Shown here one piece after another: positions 42,683 through 50,463 of a DNA stretch of 64,000 bases. The position numbers and the translations under genes are program-made. Under the pieces are notes generated by a model, which was given only the letters and a program-made list of their open reading frames with translations, made no database searches and was not told the DNA's origin. Each line of letters begins with the position of its first letter. The stretch's first letter is position 1. Source of the DNA: Novosphingobium panipatense (GTDB lineage: Bacteria > Pseudomonadota > Alphaproteobacteria > Sphingomonadales > Sphingomonadaceae); assembly GCF_002149965.1 (NCBI RefSeq), contig NZ_MSQB01000019.1, positions 1-64,000 of the forward strand, read 5' to 3'.

Positions 42683-43365
42683 CAGAACGGCGCGATCATG
42701 TTGAAGAACCGGCCGAGCCAGCCCTGGCGCCCGCTGCGCATGATGGCGCCCTTGCCGGTGTACTCGATCCGGGCATCGGCGATCCGCGTCGAGGCGACCG
42801 TATTGTCCTCGTCTATATCGGCAAGGCGCACGATGCCGGAGAACCGCACCCATTCGTCTCCCTGGCTGACGAGCATCTTCTTCTCTCCTCGGACGAGTGC
42901 GGTCCCGTTGGGGCGCAGTTCGGCAATGGTCACGGACAGCACGGAGGACAGCGAACTGGTCTGCGTGGCGCTGCCCTGACCATTGAACGTCGAGGAGGAG
43001 GCGGCATTAAGGGCATCGGGCTTGAGAAAGGACAGCGGACCCGATGTCGGCGGGGTGATCGAGGCGCCGCCGCCTTTCTGGCTTCTGGAACCGGCGGTCT
43101 TGGCGGCGGTGGTCGTTTCCACCAGCAGGATCGTCAGCGGATCGCCCACCCGCGCCGCCCGGGTGCCGCCGTGGAGCGGGGCATAGCCGAGCGAGACGCT
43201 GAAGATGCCGCCCGTGGCAGGCTCGACTTGCGGGGCAGGAGGCGTGGGAAGGGTGGCTTCGAAACCCGACGGTTTCGGTGGCTTCCTTGCGAGCGCGGGG
43301 GCGGCGTGGACGTTCAGACAGGCGCAGAGGAGCGCTAGGCCGGTATGCTTCGACAGGCTCAGCAT
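42682..43365 (-). CDS. flgH: flagellar L-ring lipoprotein FlgH, REP-derived start
   Basis: 227 aa from an ATG that lies inside a REP arm. The N-terminus MLSLSKHTGLALLCAC is a usable lipoprotein signal with lipobox LCAC. FlgH body: RAARVGDPLTILLVETTTAAKTAGSRSQKGG and VSQGDEWVRFSGIVRLADIDEDNTVASTRIADARIEYTGKG regions. An alternative ATG 43464, coupled to the flgG stop by ATGA, would add 33 REP-encoded residues before the signal sequence. Forms the outer-membrane L ring. Confidence 0.9.
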   Translation of the reverse strand: MLSLSKHTGLALLCACLNVHAAPALARKPPKPSGFEATLPTPPAPQVEPATGGIFSVSLGYAPLHGGTRAARVGDPLTILLVETTTAAKTAGSRSQKGGGASITPPTSGPLSFLKPDALNAASSSTFNGQGSATQTSSLSSVLSVTIAELRPNGTALVRGEKKMLVSQGDEWVRFSGIVRLADIDEDNTVASTRIADARIEYTGKGAIMRSGRQGWLGRFFNMIAPF

Positions 43366-43434
43366 GAGCGGAGTTCTGTTTCCCGGAGCCAGGACGGGGC
43401 CGCGCGCTCCGCTCATGCTGAGCTTGTCGAAGCA
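43346..43434. repeat. REP element at the flgG-flgH junction
   Basis: 26-bp arms 43346-43371 and 43409-43434, inverted, one mismatch, of the TGCTTCGACA-GCTCAGCATG family. The left arm supplies the flgH ATG and the first seven codons (MLSLSKH). Confidence 0.85.
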
Positions 43435-43460
43435 TGGGGTCCTCACCCGGCCCATCATGG

Positions 43461-44249
43461 TCACAGCGTCTGGTTCGCGTTGCGCAGCATCTCGTCCACG
43501 GCGGAGATCATCTTCGAATTGATCTCGTAGGCGCGCTGGGTCTCGATCATGTCCACCAGTTCCTCGACGATGTTGACGTTCGAGCCTTCGAGCATGCCCT
43601 GCCGGATCAGCCCGCGTCCTTCCTCCCCGGCGATGCCGAGCTGGACCGGGCCGCTGCCTGCGGTTTCGCGCAGGAAGTTGTCCGATGCGGCCTGAAGCGC
43701 GGCGGGATTGGTGAACTGGGCGATGGTGATCTGGCCGAGTTCGGTCGGGTCCGTCTGCCCTGCGACCTGGGCCGAAACGGTGCCGTTTTCGGCCACCGTG
43801 ATCGCAGTGGCGCCCTCGGGCACGGTGATGGCGGGCTGGAGCAGATAGCCCTGCGATTTCACCAGTTCGCCCTGCGGAGAGCGGGTGAAATTGCCCGCGC
43901 GCGTATAGGCCAGTTCGCCGCCGGGCAGGGCGATCTGGAAATAGCCCTGCCCGTCGAGCGCGAGGTCGAAGGTATTGCCGGTGGTCTGGAGCGCGCCTTG
44001 CGTCTCCATGCGGCTGGTGGATTGCACGGCGACACCGGTGCCGAGGTTCAGCCCGGTGGCATATGTCGTCTCGCTGGAGGACTGGGCGCCTGCCACGCGC
44101 GAATCCTGATAGGCCAGGGTCGCGAAATTTGCGCGGTCCTTCTTGAAGGCGGTGGTGCTGACGTTGGCCAGGTTGTTGGCGATCACGCGCATGCGCGTGT
44201 CCTGTGCCTCCAGCCCGGTGCGGGCGACCTGCAAGGCGGAAGTGGGCAT
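43461..44249 (-). CDS. flgG: distal rod protein FlgG
   Basis: 262 aa. Rod signatures at both ends: LQVARTGLEAQDTRMRVIANNLANVSTTAFKKDRANFATL and VNIVEELVDMIETQRAYEINSKMISAVDEMLRNANQTL. Full length and the best conserved rod protein here. 13 bp after flgF. Confidence 0.97.
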   Translation of the reverse strand: MPTSALQVARTGLEAQDTRMRVIANNLANVSTTAFKKDRANFATLAYQDSRVAGAQSSSETTYATGLNLGTGVAVQSTSRMETQGALQTTGNTFDLALDGQGYFQIALPGGELAYTRAGNFTRSPQGELVKSQGYLLQPAITVPEGATAITVAENGTVSAQVAGQTDPTELGQITIAQFTNPAALQAASDNFLRETAGSGPVQLGIAGEEGRGLIRQGMLEGSNVNIVEELVDMIETQRAYEINSKMISAVDEMLRNANQTL

Positions 44250-44262
44250 CCTCGTGAAATCC

Positions 44263-45018
44263 TCAGCTATCGATGCGCATCAGGCGCACGCTGCCCTCGT
44301 CGAGTTCGCGGGCTGTCTCGACGAGCTTGGTTCGCATCTCGAACAGGCGCTGGGCCGAAATCATCTCGGTCAGCACTTCCGATGGCGAGACGTTGGAGCC
44401 TTCGAGCGCGCCGGGTATCACGCCGGCGTTCTCGTCGACCGGGAGCACGCCGGGCTCTCCATCTCCGCCGACCACCCGGAACAGTCCGGTCAGATCCTTG
44501 GCGATCGTGGATCCCGCCGGGTCCACCAGCCTGAGCCGGTCCACCCTCTGCGGCGGCTGGCCGGGCGTAGTGGGGTCGGTGACGAGAATGCCGCCGTCCT
44601 GCGCGATCGCGACGTTCGCGCCCGGCGGCAGCGTGATCGGGCCGCTCTCGCCCAGCACCGGCAGCCCCTCGCCGTTCTGCAGTACCCCCGTGACGGCCAC
44701 CGAGAGATCGCCGCGCCGGGTATAGCCTTCCCCGCCGTCCCCGGCCTGCACCGCCAGCAGAGCATGTCCCTGCATGGCCACGTCGAGCGGCTGGCCGGTG
44801 CGATGGACGGCGCCGGACTTCATCGAGGCGCCGATCACTTCGGTGCCGGAAAGCGCGCGCACTTCGATCTGCGGGCCTTCCAGAGTGTTGGGCGTGGCCT
44901 GCAGGATCTCGCCGCGAAAGCCGATGGTCTGGGCATTGGCCATGTTGCTGGCGATCACGCGTTCGCGGTTGAGCGAGGCGTTCATGCCCGAGACGGCGGT
45001 GTAGATGAGGCGGTCCAT
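44263..45018 (-). CDS. flgF: proximal rod protein FlgF
   Basis: 251 aa from MDRLIYTAVSGMNASLNRERVIASNMANAQTIGFRGEI; the longer frame overlaps flgE and has no start support. C-terminal rod motif NVSPSEVLTEMISAQRLFEMRTKLVETARELDEGSVRLMRID. Confidence 0.95.
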   Translation of the reverse strand: MDRLIYTAVSGMNASLNRERVIASNMANAQTIGFRGEILQATPNTLEGPQIEVRALSGTEVIGASMKSGAVHRTGQPLDVAMQGHALLAVQAGDGGEGYTRRGDLSVAVTGVLQNGEGLPVLGESGPITLPPGANVAIAQDGGILVTDPTTPGQPPQRVDRLRLVDPAGSTIAKDLTGLFRVVGGDGEPGVLPVDENAGVIPGALEGSNVSPSEVLTEMISAQRLFEMRTKLVETARELDEGSVRLMRIDS

Positions 45019-45031
45019 CGCAGAGCGCCTG

Positions 45032-45844
45032 TCAGGTGCGCAGGTTGATGATGGTCTGCGAGATCTGCGTCTCGGTATCGACCGCCTTGGCATTGGCCTG
45101 GAAATAGCGCTGCGCGGTGATCAGGCTGACCAGCTCTTCCGAAAGATCGACGTTGGAGCGTTCGATATTGCCCGAAAGCAGGCTGCCATAGAGGCCGGAG
45201 CCGGGCTGGCCGTAGCTCGCCTCGCCGGAGCGGCCGGTGGCCGACCAGGAGGCGTTGCCCAGTTGCTTCAGACCGTTCGGGGCGACGAACGAGGCGAGGG
45301 CGACGACGCCGACCGTGACGTTGGAGGCATCGGCATATGTCGCCACTACCGCGCCGTTCGGTTCGATGGTGATCCCGGCATATTCCGCTCCGGCGGCATT
45401 GACCGGCGGGATTTGTGCCGATTGCGGCGTCGTGCCGGTGATCGCACCGCTCGCATCGACGGCAAAGACCTGTAGCCGGGCACCCTGTGCATTATGGATA
45501 TAGCCCTCGCCGTCCACCGCGAAGGCACCGGCGCGGGTATATTGGACGGCGCCCGAAACCGGCGCGGCGAGGGTGAAGAAGCCCTCGCCATTGATCGCCA
45601 CGTCGAGTGCCGATCCGGTCTGCTCCATCGCGCCGAGGCCGAAGTTTTGCTGGATCGACGAGACGCGGGCACCGATCCCGGTCGTCAGGGAGGGGTCGGT
45701 GAGGATCGAAGACGAGACGATGTCGGCGAAGGCGGTGTTGCTTTTCTTGAAGCCCGCCGTCTCGGCATTGGCGATATTGTTCGAGATCACGTTGAGGTCG
45801 GTCTGGGCGCTCTTGAGCCCGGTGAGCGACGTGTAGAAGGACAT
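45032..45844 (-). CDS. flgE: flagellar hook protein FlgE, short
   Basis: 270 aa with MSFYTSLTGLKSAQTDLNVISNNIANAETAGFKKSNTAFADI start and SNVDLSEELVSLITAQRYFQANAKAVDTETQISQTIINLRT end. Much shorter than enteric FlgE (about 400 aa): the variable outer domain is minimal. Position after flgD makes it the hook subunit. Confidence 0.9.
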   Translation of the reverse strand: MSFYTSLTGLKSAQTDLNVISNNIANAETAGFKKSNTAFADIVSSSILTDPSLTTGIGARVSSIQQNFGLGAMEQTGSALDVAINGEGFFTLAAPVSGAVQYTRAGAFAVDGEGYIHNAQGARLQVFAVDASGAITGTTPQSAQIPPVNAAGAEYAGITIEPNGAVVATYADASNVTVGVVALASFVAPNGLKQLGNASWSATGRSGEASYGQPGSGLYGSLLSGNIERSNVDLSEELVSLITAQRYFQANAKAVDTETQISQTIINLRT

Positions 45845-45866
45845 GGCGTTCTCCTGTGAAAGCGGC

Positions 45867-46151
45867 TCAGGCGCTTGCCGCGCTGACGAGGGTGTCTAGC
45901 TTGGACGAGATGGCCTTGAGCGTGTCCGCGATCTCGGTCGTCCCGGCGAGGGCGGAGAACTGCGCCATCTGGGCCAGCATCTCGGTCTGATCCATGGGAT
46001 CGAACGGGTCCTGCTGCTTCATCTGCGCGAGCATCAGTTCGAGGAAATCGCCCTGGTCGAGATCGCCCAAGGAGGTCTTGGAGCCCGAGGACTTGGAGTC
46101 GGAAGTCCTGGCGGTCGCCGTTCCTGCGGCAGTCGTGGTGATAGGGGTCAT
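45867..46151 (-). CDS. flgD: hook-capping protein FlgD, minimal
   Basis: 94 aa. Only the conserved N-terminal export/assembly part is present (SLGDLDQGDFLELMLAQMKQQDPFDPMDQTEMLAQMAQFSALAG); the C-terminal Tudor/fibronectin-like region is missing. Coupled to flgC by a 4-nt overlap. Still expected to support hook polymerisation. Confidence 0.9.
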   Translation of the reverse strand: MTPITTTAAGTATARTSDSKSSGSKTSLGDLDQGDFLELMLAQMKQQDPFDPMDQTEMLAQMAQFSALAGTTEIADTLKAISSKLDTLVSAASA

Positions 46152-46591
46152 TTCAGCCTCATCGTGTCGAGCATGAGCTGTTTCGCGGTCGCCAGGGCCT
46201 CGACCAGATTCTGGTACTGGCGCGAGGCTTCGAGCATCTCGACCATCTCCGCATTCTCATCGACGGGAGCGGTCCAGACGTCACCGTTGGCATCGGCAAG
46301 CGGATGGTCCGGGCTGTGCTGGCGCACGGCGGCGGCGCCTTCGCGCATGACGCCGTGTACGGAGACGGATGTCAGTCCGTCGGCTTTTTTTGCGTTGGCG
46401 CCGGAGTTGGAGCTGGCGTCGGCGGCGAAGATCGCGCGGATCGGCTTGTAGGCCTGCGCCTCGCTGGCGGAGACGGTCCCGGCATTGGCGAGGTTGGAGG
46501 CGGCGGCGTTCATGCGCACCAGCTGCGCGGACATGCCGCGCTGGGCGAGCGTGAACAGCGTCATCGCTTCGCGGCGATCCGGCACCGTCAT
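46148..46591 (-). CDS. flgC: proximal rod protein FlgC
   Basis: 147 aa. FTLAQRGMSAQLVRMNAAASNLANAGTVS N-terminus and DENAEMVEMLEASRQYQNLVEALATAKQLMLDTMRLK C-terminus are diagnostic. Overlaps flgB stop and flgD start. Confidence 0.95.
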   Translation of the reverse strand: MTVPDRREAMTLFTLAQRGMSAQLVRMNAAASNLANAGTVSASEAQAYKPIRAIFAADASSNSGANAKKADGLTSVSVHGVMREGAAAVRQHSPDHPLADANGDVWTAPVDENAEMVEMLEASRQYQNLVEALATAKQLMLDTMRLK

Positions 46592-46935
46592 TCTCCCTTC
46601 AAGGCGCGGGTAAGCGTTTCCACGCGTCCGCGAATGAATTCGAGCGTTGCGGAATAGCCGACCGCGTTCTCGGCAAAGGCGAGCTGCTCGTTCTGGAGTT
46701 CCACGCTATTGCCGTCGAGCGAGGGCATGACCGGCACGCGGTAGAGTGCCGCGCCCTTGGCCGCGTCTCCTGCTCCCATGCCGCGCGTCGCGGCGTGCAG
46801 GGCGGCAGAGAAGTCGATGTCGCGCGCCTTGTATCCGGGCGTCGCGGCATTGGCGATGTTCGAGGCGATCATGCCCATGCGCCGGGACCGCAGTTCCAGC
46901 GCGGCGGCGTGAATCCCGAACAGGTCTTGTGGCAT
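46588..46935 (-). CDS. flgB: proximal rod protein FlgB
   Basis: 115 aa; ALELRSRRMGMIASNIANAATPGYKARDIDFSAAL and LQNEQLAFAENAVGYSATLEFIRGRVETL. First gene of the flgB-motB transcript, directly behind a sigma-54 promoter. Confidence 0.95.
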   Translation of the reverse strand: MPQDLFGIHAAALELRSRRMGMIASNIANAATPGYKARDIDFSAALHAATRGMGAGDAAKGAALYRVPVMPSLDGNSVELQNEQLAFAENAVGYSATLEFIRGRVETLTRALKGE

Positions 46936-46970
46936 GGCAGCTCGGCTCCGGTGAGGGTTCGCCTCATCAT

Positions 46971-46986
46971 CGCAAGGGATGTGCCA
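46971..46986 (-). promoter_or_regulatory. sigma-54 promoter of flgB operon
   Basis: On the minus strand TGGCACATCCCTTGCG: 9 of 11 informative positions of TGGCACG-N4-TTGCW, exact GG-N10-GC spacing. Start of transcription would be near 46960, 25 bp before flgB. The strongest -24/-12 element in the window. Confidence 0.8.
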
Positions 46987-47078
46987 ATCGCCGCAGTCTG
47001 GCTATTTTCGCAGGTTCATGGGCCGCATGCCGATCGGGAGCGGCAAGACTCTGCCGCCTTTCCGGCAAGGCCTCTCCG

Positions 47079-47094
47079 GGGCTGAAACCTTGCG
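47079..47094 (+). promoter_or_regulatory. possible sigma-54 promoter, divergent unit
   Basis: GGGCTGAAACCTTGCG on the plus strand, GG-N10-GC with intact TTGC -12 element but a degenerate -24 side. 40 bp upstream of the MotA-like start. Would allow co-regulation of the two divergent flagellar transcripts. Confidence 0.4.
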
Positions 47095-47133
47095 CAGACT
47101 GCCGTTCTCCGGGGGAAAAGGAGAAGCGCCCGC

Positions 47134-47811
47134 ATGAATCCCGAACATCTTCTGGACCCCGCCAGCGCCCTGATCGTCTTGGGCGGGACTTCGCTCGCGA
47201 CCGTCCTGCGATGCGGCATGGGCGATTGTCTTGCGGCGGCGCAGGCGCTGGGCGGGCTGGCGCGCCGCGCCTTCGATCCAGAGCGCGCGCGCGCCGAAAT
47301 GGCGGTGCAGGTGCAGGAAATCCGGCAGGACGGGGTCATTCGCTCCCGCCCCGCGCCGACCGGCGATGCCGAGTTCGACGAAGCGACGGCGATGCTGATC
47401 GGCAGCCGCTGTCTGGGCGCGCTGCGCCAGGCCCATGCCGCGCACAAGCGGCGGCGGGTAGAGGCCAGCCAGCGCGCGGTGCGTACCCTGACTCAGGCGG
47501 CGGACCTTTCTCCGGTATTCGGGCTGGCGGGCACACTTGTCGCGCTGAACCAGCTTCCGCCGCTGGACCGGCCGGAGGCCGACTTCTCGGTGGCGATCTC
47601 GATGGCGGTGCTGACGACGCTCTACGGTCTGTTGCTGGGAAACCTGCTGTTCACGCCGCTCGCCCGCGTGGTTGCGCGGCGGGCTTCCGACGAGGAGCGT
47701 GACCGGCAGGCCGTGATCGACTGGCTGGAAGAGCAAGTGGCCGATGCGCTTCCCCATATCGAACGCAGCGAGCGCCGTACCGGCCGGGTAGCCGAGGAAG
47801 CGCTGTCGTGA
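47134..47811 (+). CDS. MotA/TolQ/ExbB-like protein, N-terminally short
   Basis: 225 aa. MotA-like pieces: DPASALIVLGGTSLATVLR (equivalent to MotA TM2), a cytoplasmic loop, then SPVFGLAGTLVALNQLPPL and ISMAVLTTLYGLLLGNLLFTPLARV (TM3-TM4). The first MotA helix is missing, giving three membrane segments. ATG with GGGAAAAGGAG upstream. It is a distinct paralogue of the complete motA at 37.9 kb and is coupled to a small MotB-like partner. Could be a special stator, a stator inhibitor or a proton channel for another process; no assignment is safe. Confidence 0.8.
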   Translation: MNPEHLLDPASALIVLGGTSLATVLRCGMGDCLAAAQALGGLARRAFDPERARAEMAVQVQEIRQDGVIRSRPAPTGDAEFDEATAMLIGSRCLGALRQAHAAHKRRRVEASQRAVRTLTQAADLSPVFGLAGTLVALNQLPPLDRPEADFSVAISMAVLTTLYGLLLGNLLFTPLARVVARRASDEERDRQAVIDWLEEQVADALPHIERSERRTGRVAEEALS

Positions 47812-48275
47812 GCGCGCGCACGACGGCAAGCTGGCAGACTTCCCTGGCCGATCTCTCGCTGATCCTGTTCATGATCGCCGCAGCCGCCATCAACCGGCAA
47901 CAGGGCCACCTCAGGCAGGAGCAGATGACTCAGGCCCCGCAGCGACTGCCTTCGCCCGAGGCTGCGCCGCTGGCGATCTATCTCGCGGCACCGGACGGGC
48001 CACCCCTGTCGCGCTGGCTGGCCGGTCAGGCGGCTGATCCCCGGCAGCGCCTGACGGTGACGGTGCCCTATGGCCCGGCGCCGGGAGACCTGTCCAGCGC
48101 GCTCTTGCAGGCCGGGCAGCTGGCGGACGAGGCCGCGCGCGCGGGCTATCGGGCGCGGATCGTGGTGGAACCGGGGCCGCCGCCCGCGCGCGCCGTGCTG
48201 GCTTTCGATGACGTGGTGGCACGAAGCTTGCTGGCTCCCAGGCGACGCACCGCCGAAGGAACGAGCTTGCGATGA
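47808..48275 (+). CDS. MotB/TolR-like membrane protein without PG-binding domain
   Basis: 155 aa, start overlaps the MotA-like stop (GTGA). One N-terminal membrane helix with an Asp at its start (ASWQTSLADLSLILFMIAAAAI, D15), matching the proton-binding Asp of MotB/ExbD. The periplasmic part (about 110 residues, LTVTVPYGPAPGDLSSALLQAGQLADEAARAGYRARIVVE) is short and shows no OmpA-like peptidoglycan-binding motif. Confidence 0.7.
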   Translation: MSARTTASWQTSLADLSLILFMIAAAAINRQQGHLRQEQMTQAPQRLPSPEAAPLAIYLAAPDGPPLSRWLAGQAADPRQRLTVTVPYGPAPGDLSSALLQAGQLADEAARAGYRARIVVEPGPPPARAVLAFDDVVARSLLAPRRRTAEGTSLR

Positions 48276-48769
48276 TGACGGGTCTGATCCTGATCTATGC
48301 CGCCGCCGCGCCGGGCGCCTTTGCCGATCTCGCGGCGATCGACCGGCAGGTGGCCATGTTTACCGGCGCGGCTATGGGGGAGGAGGGCGGCGCTGCCGCT
48401 CCGGTGGATCGCCGTCTCCGCCTCCGCCCCTGTGGAAGCGGTCTTGCCCTCTCCTGGCGGACGGCGGCGCGGGACAGCGTGCTCGTGCAATGCGGCGATA
48501 CAGGCGGCTGGAGGCTGTTCGTGCCGACGCGCCGCGCCGTTCCTGCATCGCTCCCCGCCCCGCAAGAACCGGCGGTAAGGCGCGGCGATGCCGTGGTGAT
48601 CGCGGTGGAGGAGGCGGGATTTTCCGTATCGCAGCCCGGAGAGGCGCTGGAAGGCGGCACGGTCGGCGAGTGGATCCGGGTGCGTCCGCTGGCGCTCGGC
48701 AAGGGGCGGCCTGCGGAAATGCGCGCGCGCATAGAGCGGCCGGGGCTGGTTTCCCTGCCGCTTCCTTAA
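48272..48769 (+). CDS. flgA: flagellar P-ring assembly chaperone FlgA
   Basis: 165 aa with a signal sequence and SAF-like domains: DRRLRLRPCGSGLALSW, GWRLFVPTR, VRRGDAVVIAVEEAGFSVSQPGEALEGGTVGEWIRVRPL. Chaperones FlgI in the periplasm. Overlaps the MotB-like gene by 4 nt, which ties that pair to flagellar assembly. Confidence 0.85.
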   Translation: MMTGLILIYAAAAPGAFADLAAIDRQVAMFTGAAMGEEGGAAAPVDRRLRLRPCGSGLALSWRTAARDSVLVQCGDTGGWRLFVPTRRAVPASLPAPQEPAVRRGDAVVIAVEEAGFSVSQPGEALEGGTVGEWIRVRPLALGKGRPAEMRARIERPGLVSLPLP

Positions 48770-48881
48770 CCTCCCGAAATCCCGGATTCTCGCCCGCTTC
48801 GGGAAAATACGGCGCTGCACCCTTAACGCTTTCCCGGCATCGCCGTCCTTGAGGGAAAGGCAATCTCAAGGAGCCAGACTT

Positions 48882-49169
48882 ATGCCCCCCATCGAAGTGG
48901 GCCCGACCGGCGCTCTCGGCCCGGTCACTGCCCGGTTTTCCCGCGCCGAGGAGGCGTCCCGCCCGGCGGCGCCCAGTCTCTCGGCATGGTCGGAAAGCCC
49001 GGCGGTCGAACCTTCCACGGCGCTCGATCCCGGTGCCGCGCCGATCGATGCGGAACGGGTGGCGATGATCCGCAAGGCGGTGGAGAACGGCACTTATCCG
49101 GTGATCCCGACCCAGATCGCCGACGCCATGATCGCGGCGGGCGTCCTGCTCTGGAGCCATGAGGAATGA
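48882..49169 (+). CDS. flgM: anti-sigma-28 factor FlgM
   Basis: 95 aa from ATG 48882 behind AAGGAG. C-terminal sigma-binding part (IDAERVAMIRKAVENGTYPVIPTQIADAMI) is the FlgM signature; the first 55 residues are Pro/Ala/Ser-rich and unstructured. Holds FliA inactive until hook completion, then is exported. Confidence 0.9.
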   Translation: MPPIEVGPTGALGPVTARFSRAEEASRPAAPSLSAWSESPAVEPSTALDPGAAPIDAERVAMIRKAVENGTYPVIPTQIADAMIAAGVLLWSHEE

Positions 49170-49510
49170 CCGCCAGTCCCGCGCGAGACGATCTGCGCGA
49201 GACCTTGCGGCAGATGCTTGCCGTTCTGGAAGCGGAGCGGCAAGCGCTTGCCGGTCTTGATCTCGATGCGATCGTCGGCACGACCCGTGACAAGGACCGC
49301 CTCTGCGGAATTCTGGACGGCGTCGCGCTTCTCGAACCCGACGAGGAATGCCGCGGGCTGCTGGAGACGGCGCGTCGGCTCAACGAGATAAACCGGCAGG
49401 TTCGCAACATCATAGCGGCCAATGTCGCGACGCGGCTCAACGTCCTCACCGGAGCCCCGCAGCTTTACCGTGCCGGAGCGAACTATTCGCTCGTCGCCGG
49501 TCGCGGCTGA
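49166..49510 (+). CDS. flgN: flagellar export chaperone FlgN
   Basis: 114 aa, helical, overlap ATGA with flgM. ETLRQMLAVLEAERQALAGLDLDAIVGTTRDKDRL is FlgN-like; chaperone for FlgK and FlgL. Confidence 0.8.
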   Translation: MTASPARDDLRETLRQMLAVLEAERQALAGLDLDAIVGTTRDKDRLCGILDGVALLEPDEECRGLLETARRLNEINRQVRNIIAANVATRLNVLTGAPQLYRAGANYSLVAGRG

Positions 49511-49575
49511 AGATCCATCGGTTTCTGGCATGGGCCTTGCTGAATGTTTTCCCGGATCAATCGGGAGTTGCTGGG

Positions 49576-50463
49576 TTGAGCGAGGCAGAGGTCATGGTGG
49601 CGGGCACCGGCAGGTCGGTCTCGCCCGGTCCCCCAGAGGCGGCGGCACAGGCGGCGGCACGGGCAGCTATCGCGCGGGCCGCACAGGCCACCGGCATCGA
49701 CTTTGCCTATCTCATGGCCCAGGCCCGGCTTGAATCGAGCCTCGATCCCGGCGCCCGCGCGGAGACCTCCAGCGCGGCCGGGCTTTTCCAGTTCACCGGC
49801 GGAACCTGGCTCGCCACGCTCGGCCGTCACGCGGCGGACAATGGCATGGGCTGGGTCCGGCAGGCCATCGGCGGCAACGGCCTTGCCGATCCCGGCCTGC
49901 GCGCCCGGATCATGGACCTCCGTTACGATGCCGATGCCGCCGCGCTGATGGCGGCGGAACTTGCAGGCGACAACCGCGCCGACCTTGCCGCCAGGCTGGG
50001 ACGGGCGCCGGATGCGACCGAGCTCTATCTGGCGCATTTCCTAGGCTCGGCCGGGGCCGGGCAATTCCTGTCGGCCCTTGCCGCCGATCCTTCGCAGAGT
50101 GCGGCGGCGATCCTGCCGGTCGCGGCCTCGGCCAATCGCGCGATCTTCTACCAGGGTGGTGCCCCGCGCAGCCTCGGCGCGGTAATGGAACTCCTGCGTG
50201 GGAAGATGGCCGGGGCGATGAATGGGGTGGAGATTGCTGGAAGCGGCTCGCCCACAATCGTTTACCAGGCTTTCGCGGAGGCACCGCAAGGCCCCGTGGC
50301 CAAGGCGTTTCGTAAGGCTGCGGATGATGTGGTCAGGCCTGCCGCCGAAAATCCGCGCATATCGATGGCCGACACCTTGCGCGGCCTGTTCGACCCATCC
50401 GGCGCCGATACGCCCGCGCATGTCCGCAAGGCCTATGCGAAGCTGGCGGGGCTGGGGCTGTGA
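49576..50463 (+). CDS. flagellar lytic transglycosylase (SltF-like)
   Basis: 295 aa from TTG 49576 (GGGAG at 7 nt); ATG 49594 is the alternative. SLT domain with catalytic Glu in MAQARLESSLDPGARAETSSAAGLFQFTGGTW (about residue 56). Probably opens peptidoglycan for the rod, complementing a FlgJ without hydrolase domain. No signal peptide is visible at either start, which is odd for a periplasmic enzyme; export through the flagellar apparatus or an undetected longer start are options. Overlaps flhA by 4 nt. Confidence 0.85.
   Translation: MSEAEVMVAGTGRSVSPGPPEAAAQAAARAAIARAAQATGIDFAYLMAQARLESSLDPGARAETSSAAGLFQFTGGTWLATLGRHAADNGMGWVRQAIGGNGLADPGLRARIMDLRYDADAAALMAAELAGDNRADLAARLGRAPDATELYLAHFLGSAGAGQFLSALAADPSQSAAAILPVAASANRAIFYQGGAPRSLGAVMELLRGKMAGAMNGVEIAGSGSPTIVYQAFAEAPQGPVAKAFRKAADDVVRPAAENPRISMADTLRGLFDPSGADTPAHVRKAYAKLAGLGL

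Noticed and set aside
48800..48870. possible sigma-28 promoter before flgM
   Set aside because: TAACGCTT-N10-GCCG is one base short of the usual spacing and the -10 half is poor.
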